A stretch of DNA of 58,808 bases, from positions 1 to 58,808 of the forward strand of contig SXOA01000110.1 in the NCBI GenBank assembly GCA_005778405.1. The letters are read 5' to 3'. Both the position numbers and the translations under genes were made by a program. The notes under the pieces were generated by a model. That model was given only the letters and a program-made list of their open reading frames with translations, was not told where the DNA came from and did not search any database. The stretch is from Planctomycetaceae bacterium (GTDB lineage Bacteria > Planctomycetota > Planctomycetia > Pirellulales > Pirellulaceae). Positions 45,080 to 52,194 of this stretch are shown here, one piece after another (within the stretch, counting starts at the first letter, position 1; the number at the start of each line of letters is the position of its first letter).

Positions 45080-45202
45080 TCTTCACCTCCTCAGTTCGGT
45101 ATTACTGGCCGAATAGAACCCTCCCTCGCGAGAATGTCAAGTTTCCGCTGGACCCCGCTCGGCCCAGCCGCTTACTTGGGGGAGGCGTCTGCCGAAAGTA
45201 GA

Positions 45203-46630
45203 ATGAATCCCATGTTGCGTTTCGTCCGCGATCAGCGACTCTCGTCCGGCCGGTTGGCCCGGCGAGAATGGTTGCGCCTCGGCGGACTAGGACTGCTTGG
45301 CCTGGCTGCGAGCAAGGCGAGCGCGGAGACGGCGGAGAGACCTCCTGGTTTTGGCAGAGCCAAGTCGGTCATTCTGGTCTTTTGCAACGGCGGCCAGAGC
45401 CAGCTCGACATGTGGGATCCCAAGCCCGCTGCGCCGCTGGATGTGCGGGGAATCTTTCGCCCCATTTCGACAGCGATTCCGGGCGTGCAGTTTGGCGAGC
45501 ACATGCCCCGGATTGCCAAGGTAGCGGATCGGTTCACGGTCGTCCGCAGCATGTCGCACGAGGATTTGGATCACGGCTCCGCGGTCTATTTGGCGCTGAC
45601 CGGTCACTATCATGCTCGCCGTTCGGGAAATCCGCCCATCTCGCCCAGCGATGCTCCCACCTTCGGCGCGATTCTCCGTCGGCTTAGCAAAGGTGGCCGA
45701 CTGGCGGATGCGGTGCATCTCAATGCGCCGGCACTGGTGCCGTTCATCCCCTCGCCCGGTCAATACGCCGGACTCTTGGGAAGGGCCTATGAGCCGCTGG
45801 TGGTCGGCAACGTGGCGCAGTCGGCGGGGGCGATTCCTGGACTTGAACTGACGCAAGACGTCCCCACCGTCCGCATGTCCAGCCGTCTGTCGCTGAAGCA
45901 GTCGCTGGACCAATTCACGGAGAATCTGTCCACTAACGAGCGAGCCCTCGACATGAGCCGGCTTTACGGCCAGGCGTATCAGATGCTTGCGTCTCCTCAA
46001 GCCCGCGAGGCCTTCAACCTGGAAGCCGAACCCGCGGCCATTCGCGACCGCTACGACCGAAATCGCTCCGGCCAGGCGCTGCTGCTCGCTCGGCGACTCG
46101 TCGAAGCTGGCGTCCCGTACATCAACGTCATTTGGAATCATTCCAACCGGGGCCAGGACAAAGACCCCAGCGATACCGACGTTTGTGGCTGGGACACGCA
46201 CAACGACATTTTTGACTCGCTGCAAAACCACCTGCTGCCGCGGTTTGACGAGAGCTTCTCGGCACTCATCGAAGATCTGGATCAGCGCGGCCTGCTGGAG
46301 CAGACTCTGGTCGTCTGCATGGGTGAATTTGGCCGCGCTCCGCAGGTTGCTCTCGAAAAAAGGTTCGCCGGCGCGACTCCCGGGCGTAAGCACTGGGCCA
46401 ACGTCTATTCGCTGGTGATGGCCGGAGCGGGGGTGAAGCGGGGAACGGTCGTCGGCTCGTCTGACCGGCTCGGCGGGGAACCGACTTCGCAGCGCTATGG
46501 TCCTTGGGATGTTTCGGCCACCATGTTCAGCGCCCTGGGCATCGACCCCCACGGCACCTACACCGACGCCTTTGGCCGGCCGTATACCATTACCGAAGGG
46601 CGGCCCATGGCGGCCCTCTACCAGGGCTGA
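45203..46630 (+). CDS. DUF1501 family protein, Tat-exported
   Basis: A 475-residue DUF1501 (sulfatase-fold-related) protein, a class greatly expanded in planctomycetes. Twin-arginine signal: LARREWLRLGGLGLLGLAAS. Core: SVILVFCNGGQSQLDMWDPKP, FTVVRSMSHEDLDHGSAVY, VPYINVIWNHSN, GWDTHNDIFDSLQNHLLPRFD, LVVCMGEFGRAP and HWANVYSLVMAG. Function is unproven; such genes usually accompany exported haem proteins, as here. ATG 45203 gives the Tat signal; upstream the frame stays open for 260 codons, but that part is antisense to the neighbouring gene. Confidence 0.92.
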   Translation: MNPMLRFVRDQRLSSGRLARREWLRLGGLGLLGLAASKASAETAERPPGFGRAKSVILVFCNGGQSQLDMWDPKPAAPLDVRGIFRPISTAIPGVQFGEHMPRIAKVADRFTVVRSMSHEDLDHGSAVYLALTGHYHARRSGNPPISPSDAPTFGAILRRLSKGGRLADAVHLNAPALVPFIPSPGQYAGLLGRAYEPLVVGNVAQSAGAIPGLELTQDVPTVRMSSRLSLKQSLDQFTENLSTNERALDMSRLYGQAYQMLASPQAREAFNLEAEPAAIRDRYDRNRSGQALLLARRLVEAGVPYINVIWNHSNRGQDKDPSDTDVCGWDTHNDIFDSLQNHLLPRFDESFSALIEDLDQRGLLEQTLVVCMGEFGRAPQVALEKRFAGATPGRKHWANVYSLVMAGAGVKRGTVVGSSDRLGGEPTSQRYGPWDVSATMFSALGIDPHGTYTDAFGRPYTITEGRPMAALYQG

Positions 46631-46730
46631 TGGAAGCGGCTGTCAGACCGAGTATAATTTGACCTTCCTGAAACTACCCACCAATGTGTCGCTGGCGACA
46701 AATTCCAGCGACGACCTCGGAGCCTCTCTC

Positions 46731-49700
46731 ATGCCTCGGACTATTCAATCTCTGTGCTGCATCCTGCTGCTGGTGCCACTCGCGTGTCTTTCCGTCTTCG
46801 CCGAAGAAGAGCCTGGCTTTACGCCACTTTTTGACGGCAAAACGCTCGACGGGTGGGAAGGAAACCTCGATTTCTGGAGCGTGAAAGACGGCGCGATCAC
46901 CGGCCAGACCACTGCCGAGAAGCCGACGAAGGGGAACACTTTCATTATCTGGCGCAAGGGGGAAGTGAGCAATTTTGAATTGCGGCTGCAGTTCAAGATT
47001 GCAGGCGGCAACTCCGGCGTGCAGTATCGCAGTCAGGAGGTCGATAAGTGGGTCATCAAGGGCTATCAAGCCGATTTCGACGGCGCTGGCTCTTGGGCCG
47101 GAACTCTATACGAAGAGAAGGGGCGGGGGGTGCTCGCCAAGCGCGGCCAGAAGGTGGAAGTGGGAACCGACGGCAAGCCCAAGGAAGTGGGCAAGACGGC
47201 CGAGGAGAAGCAAATTGTCGATTCGCTGAAAAAGGAAGACTGGAATGACTATGTCATCATCGCCGAGGGAAATCACCTCGTCCAAAAACTGAATGGCGTC
47301 ACCACGGTCGACCTGGTGGACAACGATCCGAAGGGGCGTCGTGCCGAGGGTTTGCTGGCCCTGCAACTCCACGCCGGCCCGCCAATGACCGTGCAGTTCA
47401 AGAACATTCGGATCAAGAAACTCGGCGATTCTAAGCAGGAAGAAAAGAAAGACGAGAAGAAGGGGGCAGGAGGCGGAGCCGACCAGGCTAAACCAGGTAA
47501 GAAGATCGTCTTTGTCGCCGGCAAGCCCAGTCACGGCTACGGAGCGCATGAGCATAACGCGGGTTGCTTGCTGCTGGCGAAGGAACTCCAGGCGGCAATG
47601 CCGGACTTTAAGACAGAGGTCGCGCTGAGCGGCTGGCCGAAAGATGCGAGCATCTTTGATGGGGCCGATTGCATCATCATGTATTGCGACGGTGGTGGCG
47701 GGCACATGGTGGTGCCAAACCTCGATGCGGTCGATGCCCTGGCCAAGAAAGGGGTTGGCATCGTTTGCATCCACTACGGCGTGGAAGTGGAAAAGGGGAA
47801 GGCCGGCGACAAATTCCTGGACTGGATCGGCGGCTACTTTGAAATGAACTGGTCAGTCAATCCGCACTGGACGGCCAAGTACGAAAAGTTCCCCGACCAT
47901 CCCATCAGCCGCGGCGTAAAACCGTTCGAGATCAACGACGAGTGGTATTACCACATGCGTTTTCGGCCCGAGATGAAGGGGGTCACGCCGATTCTCACCG
48001 CGCTTCCGCCGAAAGATACCCTTAGCCGTCCCGACGGCCCGCATAGTGGCAATCCGGCCGTGCGAGAAGATGTGGCGAAGGGCAATCCGCAGCACATGGC
48101 TTGGGCTGCGGAACGGGCCGGCGGCGGCCGCGGCTTCGGATTCACGGGCGGACATGACCACTGGAACTGGGGCGATCCCAATTTCCGCAAGGTGATGCTC
48201 AACGCCATCGTCTGGTCCGCCCATGGCGAAGTGCCCAAGAACGGCGTGGAGAGCCCGGCGGTGACCATGAAGGCCCTGGAAGCGAACCAGGACTACCCTG
48301 TGCCGGCTGGCTTCAGCCGCGAAGCGATTATCAAACAGAAGAACCTGCCGGCTGAGGGGGATGGCGAAAAGAAGGCCGGAGTCGAGAAGTCTGGCCAGGC
48401 TCCTGGCCCGAAGGCGTCTTTCGTCGGCAAGTTGCTTGACTCGCGTACCCCCGGACATGCCATCGAAATCGAAGCGGATATCACGGGTGCGAAGGAGCTC
48501 TATCTAGTTGTCGCCGACGGCGGCGACGCCTTTGGTTGCGATTGGAGCGACTGGTGCGAGCCACGGCTGATTGGCCCGAAGGGAGAGAAGAAGCTGACGG
48601 AGCTGAAATGGAAGTCCGCCAGCAGCCAGTTTGGCGAAGTTTCGGCGAACAAGAATTGCAGCGGTGGGGCGCTGAAGGTGAACGGCAAGTCCGTGGAGTT
48701 CGGCATCGGCACGCACGCCAACTCCGTCATCGCCTTCGATCTGCCGGAGGGATACACCAAGTTCAAGGCCCGCGGCGGCCTCGATAACGGCGGCACTGAC
48801 CAGGGCTGCGGCTCGACAGTGCAGTTTCTCGTTTATACCCAGAAGCCGCCGGCGACAGCCACCGCGGCAGCCGGTGGTGCGGGCGCGTCGCGCGAAGCGG
48901 CCGATGCCGTCGCTAACCTCGACATTGCGGACGGCCTGGAAGCGACCCTCTTTTCCAGCGAGCCGCAAATCTCCAACATCACGAATATCGACATCGACCA
49001 TCTCGGCCGCGTCTGGGCCGCCGAAGTGAAGAACTACCGCAAGTTTAACGGCAGCCGGCCGGAAGGGGACCGTATCCTGGTTCTGGAAGACACCAACCAG
49101 GACGGCAAGGCGGACAAGCAAACCGTTTTCTATCAAGGGCGGGACATCGACTCCGTTCACGGCATTTGCGTGCTGGGAAATCGAGTCATCGTTTCTGCTA
49201 ATGACAAGGTGCAAATCTTTACCGACGAGAACGGCGACCTGAAATCGGACAAGAAGGAAACACTGTTCAGCGGCATCTCCGGCACTCAGCACGACCACGG
49301 CATCCACGCTTTTGTGTTTGGCCCGGACGGCAAGCTGTACTTCAATTTCGGCAACTCCGGCAACCAGATCAAGGACAAAAACGGCAAGCCGATTGCTGAT
49401 CTGGCGGGCAACGAAGTTGTCGCCAATCGCAAGCCCTATCAAGAGGGAATGGTCTTTCGCTGCAACCCTGACGGCAGCGGCCTGGAAACGCTCGGCTGGA
49501 ATTTCCGCAATAACTGGGAAGTGGCCGTTGATTCCTTCGGTACCATCTGGCAGTCGGACAATGACGACGACGGCAACAAGGGAGTTCGCATCAATTTCGT
49601 CATGGAGTTCGGCAACTACGGTTACAAGGACGAGTTCACCGGCGCCGGCTGGCAACAACCGCGGGAGAACTGGGAAAAGGAGATTCCACTCCGCCATTGG

Positions 49701-50777
49701 CACCTGAACGATCCCGGCGTGGTGCCGACGCTGCTGCTCACCGGCGCGGGTTCGCCAACGGGCATCTGCCTGAACGAAGGCTCTCTTTTGGGGAGCCCAT
49801 TCACAAATCAAATGATCCATTGCGATGCTGGACCGAGCGTGGTCCGCGCCTACCCCGTGAAAAAGGATGGGGCGGGCTACCAGGCGGAGATGGTCAACAT
49901 TCTGGAAGGGAAACGAGACAATTGGTTCCGCCCGTCCGATGCCTGCATCGCCCCCGACGGTTCATTGTTCGTCAGCGACTGGTACGATCCCGGAGTCGGC
50001 GGCCATAATCAGCAGGAAGTGGACAAGGGACGAATCTTCCGGGTATTTCCTAAGGGCTCGTCCGCGTATAAGACCGCCAAGCTCGATCTCTCGACACCGG
50101 CAGGGGCGCTCGCGGCCCTCGACAATCCCAACTTGGAAACCCGTTACCAAGCCTTCACGGCTCTGGTGGCGATGGGGGACAAAGCCCATCACCCCATTGA
50201 AGAGCACGCCGAAAAGACCAAAGATTCCCGCAGCAAGGCCCGGGCACTTTTCCTGCTCGCGAAATTGCCCGGCGAAGCGGAAGAGGCTGTGGAAATCGCC
50301 TCAGCGGACAAGGACCCCGACGTGAGGATCGCCGGCATCCGCATTGCCCGCGAACAGAAGATCGACCTGACCAAGGTCGCTGTGCTGGCCGGTGACAAAG
50401 CACCGGAAGTCCGCCGCGAACTTGCGATTTCTCTGCGGCATTGTAAGTCGCCGGAGGCACCGGCTCTCTGGGCCAAACTCGCCGCGCAACACGACGGCAA
50501 GGACCGCTGGTACCTCGAAGCCCTCGGCATTGGTGCCGACAAGCAGTGGGATGCGTACCTCGCCGAGTATCTGAAGCAGGCCGGGGACAGCGCCCTCACC
50601 ACTCCCGCCGGCCGGGACATCATCTGGCGGAGCCGAGCCAAAGCAACACCGGCGTTGCTCGCCAAAATCCTCAAGGATCCCGCCACCAAGGAAGCCGACC
50701 AGTCCCGTTACGTGCGGGCGTTCGACTTCCTCACCGGCCCCGAAAAGGAAGCTGCCCTCAAGAGCCTGGCGGAGTAG
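46731..50777 (+). CDS. Mosaic secreted protein: DUF1080 + ThuA + NPCBM + PVC-type propeller + HEAT
   Basis: A 1348-residue exported protein. Signal peptide MPRTIQSLCCILLLVPLACLS. Domains: 3-keto-disaccharide hydrolase/DUF1080 (about 27-225; GFTPLFDGKTLDGWEG, NSGVQYRSQ); ThuA-like (about 257-505; IVFVAGKPSHGYGAHEH, FTGGHDHWNW); NPCBM-type (about 560-706; FGIGTHANSVIAFDLP); PVC-type N-terminal propeller (about 730-1110; NLDIADGLEATLFSSEPQI, VWAAEVKNYR); HEAT repeats (about 1120-1348). A haem-binding CxxCH domain usually ends such proteins, but here it is on the next gene. Likely acts on oxidised glycosides outside the cytoplasm (inference). The start is set by the signal peptide; a TATAAT box lies at 46653-46658. 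Confidence 0.9.
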   Translation: MPRTIQSLCCILLLVPLACLSVFAEEEPGFTPLFDGKTLDGWEGNLDFWSVKDGAITGQTTAEKPTKGNTFIIWRKGEVSNFELRLQFKIAGGNSGVQYRSQEVDKWVIKGYQADFDGAGSWAGTLYEEKGRGVLAKRGQKVEVGTDGKPKEVGKTAEEKQIVDSLKKEDWNDYVIIAEGNHLVQKLNGVTTVDLVDNDPKGRRAEGLLALQLHAGPPMTVQFKNIRIKKLGDSKQEEKKDEKKGAGGGADQAKPGKKIVFVAGKPSHGYGAHEHNAGCLLLAKELQAAMPDFKTEVALSGWPKDASIFDGADCIIMYCDGGGGHMVVPNLDAVDALAKKGVGIVCIHYGVEVEKGKAGDKFLDWIGGYFEMNWSVNPHWTAKYEKFPDHPISRGVKPFEINDEWYYHMRFRPEMKGVTPILTALPPKDTLSRPDGPHSGNPAVREDVAKGNPQHMAWAAERAGGGRGFGFTGGHDHWNWGDPNFRKVMLNAIVWSAHGEVPKNGVESPAVTMKALEANQDYPVPAGFSREAIIKQKNLPAEGDGEKKAGVEKSGQAPGPKASFVGKLLDSRTPGHAIEIEADITGAKELYLVVADGGDAFGCDWSDWCEPRLIGPKGEKKLTELKWKSASSQFGEVSANKNCSGGALKVNGKSVEFGIGTHANSVIAFDLPEGYTKFKARGGLDNGGTDQGCGSTVQFLVYTQKPPATATAAAGGAGASREAADAVANLDIADGLEATLFSSEPQISNITNIDIDHLGRVWAAEVKNYRKFNGSRPEGDRILVLEDTNQDGKADKQTVFYQGRDIDSVHGICVLGNRVIVSANDKVQIFTDENGDLKSDKKETLFSGISGTQHDHGIHAFVFGPDGKLYFNFGNSGNQIKDKNGKPIADLAGNEVVANRKPYQEGMVFRCNPDGSGLETLGWNFRNNWEVAVDSFGTIWQSDNDDDGNKGVRINFVMEFGNYGYKDEFTGAGWQQPRENWEKEIPLRHWHLNDPGVVPTLLLTGAGSPTGICLNEGSLLGSPFTNQMIHCDAGPSVVRAYPVKKDGAGYQAEMVNILEGKRDNWFRPSDACIAPDGSLFVSDWYDPGVGGHNQQEVDKGRIFRVFPKGSSAYKTAKLDLSTPAGALAALDNPNLETRYQAFTALVAMGDKAHHPIEEHAEKTKDSRSKARALFLLAKLPGEAEEAVEIASADKDPDVRIAGIRIAREQKIDLTKVAVLAGDKAPEVRRELAISLRHCKSPEAPALWAKLAAQHDGKDRWYLEALGIGADKQWDAYLAEYLKQAGDSALTTPAGRDIIWRSRAKATPALLAKILKDPATKEADQSRYVRAFDFLTGPEKEAALKSLAE

Positions 50778-50808
50778 AATATTGTCTACGGGTTCGTTTG
50801 CCCAAAAC

Positions 50809-50867
50809 ACTAGCCCGACGCGCGAGCGAGGGAAATGCGGAGTTCCTCGCATGCGAGTCGGGCTAGT
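50809..50867. repeat. 59-base palindrome of the 'ACTAGCCCGACGCGCGAGCGAGG' type
   Basis: Left arm 50809-50834 and right arm 50842-50867 are inverted copies. The outer 11 bp (ACTAGCCCGAC/GTCGGGCTAGT) and inner 6 bp (GCGAGG/CCTCGC) are perfect, with a few mismatches between. The loop is 50835-50841. From memory this sequence type is widespread in planctomycete genomes and often leaks into annotated proteins as SPTRERG or LARRASEG peptides, both of which appear here if the DNA is translated. Sits between the mosaic and haem genes. Confidence 0.8.
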
Positions 50868-50892
50868 ATTGTTGTCTCCACTCGCCAGATTC

Positions 50893-52008
50893 ATGATCCG
50901 ATACTTCTTGCCGACGTTCCTTATCGCTTGCTTGTCGTTAGTAGACGCCTGCGCGGATGAAATCGACGAAGCCACCCGCGCCAAGGATGCTCGCCGGGTG
51001 AAGGCCCTGTTGCGGCTGGAGAACCCGCAGCTTTCAGAGGATGCGAAGGGGTCAGTACTGCGGTATTTGCAGACAAAAAAGGGAACCGATGAGTATCTCT
51101 CCATTGTGGCTAAGTTCCAGCTCAAAGAGGCCAAGGACGAATTGGTGCGACTGGCGGTCGAGGATGCGGACGGGACGCTGGGCGTCGATGCGGTCCGGCT
51201 CCTCATGAAACTGGGTCAGCAGGAGTATCTGGCGATGGCGCTGGCCGACAAAGACGATGCCGCAGCGACTAAGCTCGCCGCGGCCCTTGGTCTGCTCAGC
51301 GACCACAATACGAACTCTCTTCTGCTACCTCTGGTACCTTCGGAAAAAAGTGTTGGCCTCCGTGCGGCAGCGGTAACGGCTCTAGGCCGAAATCTGCCGG
51401 GACAGAAGGAATTGCTCGCTTTGGTGCAGGCGGAAAAACTCCCCGCGGACTTGAGCTTCTCCGCCGCCAACGCCCTGCTTACCTCTAGCGATGCCCACAT
51501 CAAAGCCGAAGCGGGAAAACATCTCAAGCTCCCGGCCACGGCTGACGCCAAGCCGCTCCCGCCGGTGGCCGAGTTGGTGAAACAGTCGGGTAACATCGAA
51601 GAAGGGCGCAAGGTCTACGCCACCGTCGGCACCTGTGCCAAGTGCCACAAGGTGAAAGGGGAAGGGAAGGAAGTCGGCCCCGACCTTTCCGAAATCGGCA
51701 GCAAGCTCGGCAAGGAGGCGCTCTATGTTTCCATCCTCGACCCCAGCGCCGGCATCAGTCACAACTTTGAGACGCACCTGCTCTTGCTTGAGGATGGCAC
51801 CAGCGTATCGGGCATCCTGATCAGCCAGACCGAGCAGGAGGTGAGCGTGAAGACCGCCGAGGCCATCGTTCGCAAAATCCCGCGGGACGAAATCACCGCC
51901 ATGAAGAAACAGCCAGTCTCGCTGATGCCCGCCGATTTGCAAAAGAGCTTGACGGCGAAAAACCTGATCGACGTCGTCGAATTCCTGACCACTCTGAAGA
52001 AGCCCTAA
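50893..52008 (+). CDS. PVC-type haem-binding CxxCH protein with HEAT repeats
   Basis: A 371-residue secreted cytochrome-like protein. Signal peptide MIRYFLPTFLIACLSLVDA, cleavage near CADE. HEAT-like repeats (about 25-215) precede the planctomycete haem-binding domain (about 230-370): GTCAKCHKVKGEGKEVGPDL carries the CxxCH haem site near residue 247, followed by LDPSAGISHNFETHLLLLEDG and the PRDEI...K..S.MP segment that normally ends these proteins. In most relatives this domain is fused to the propeller protein encoded immediately upstream. The frame is open back to 50782 but crosses the palindrome, so ATG 50893 is the real start. Confidence 0.9.
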   Translation: MIRYFLPTFLIACLSLVDACADEIDEATRAKDARRVKALLRLENPQLSEDAKGSVLRYLQTKKGTDEYLSIVAKFQLKEAKDELVRLAVEDADGTLGVDAVRLLMKLGQQEYLAMALADKDDAAATKLAAALGLLSDHNTNSLLLPLVPSEKSVGLRAAAVTALGRNLPGQKELLALVQAEKLPADLSFSAANALLTSSDAHIKAEAGKHLKLPATADAKPLPPVAELVKQSGNIEEGRKVYATVGTCAKCHKVKGEGKEVGPDLSEIGSKLGKEALYVSILDPSAGISHNFETHLLLLEDGTSVSGILISQTEQEVSVKTAEAIVRKIPRDEITAMKKQPVSLMPADLQKSLTAKNLIDVVEFLTTLKKP

Positions 52009-52010
52009 CG

Positions 52011-52178
52011 TTGCGCACCCGCATCATCATCGTAGTGCTCGGCATCTCCCTCGGCCTGGGTGCCCGTTTCGGCTACGACTTCTATCGGCAGTGGAAGAAC
52101 CCCGAACCTACCCAGCCCGGAACTCCGACGGACAAATCCACGCCGGCACCCAGCGCTATTGCGGCCCCAGGCAAGTAG
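52011..52178 (+). CDS. Possible 55-residue single-span membrane protein
   Basis: A short open frame starts with TTG 2 bases after the haem-gene stop and ends in TAG at 52178. The product has one hydrophobic segment (IIIVVLGISLGLGARFGYDF), then a Pro/Thr/Ala-rich tail. The position suggests translational coupling and a role as membrane anchor or accessory to the haem protein (inference). AAGAAG upstream is a possible ribosome-binding site. It ends 16 bases before the convergent gene. Could be chance. Confidence 0.4.
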   Translation: MRTRIIIVVLGISLGLGARFGYDFYRQWKNPEPTQPGTPTDKSTPAPSAIAAPGK

Positions 52179-52194
52179 CGCCAATCCACCGCGG

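Noticed and set aside
44423..45202. 260-codon N-terminal extension of the DUF1501 gene
   Set aside because: It is antisense to the secreted protein gene at 44144-45079, which has an excellent ribosome-binding site. The Tat signal begins at 45203.
50782..50892. 37-codon N-terminal extension of the haem protein
   Set aside because: It translates the palindrome (SPTRERG peptide), and a genuine signal peptide begins at 50893.
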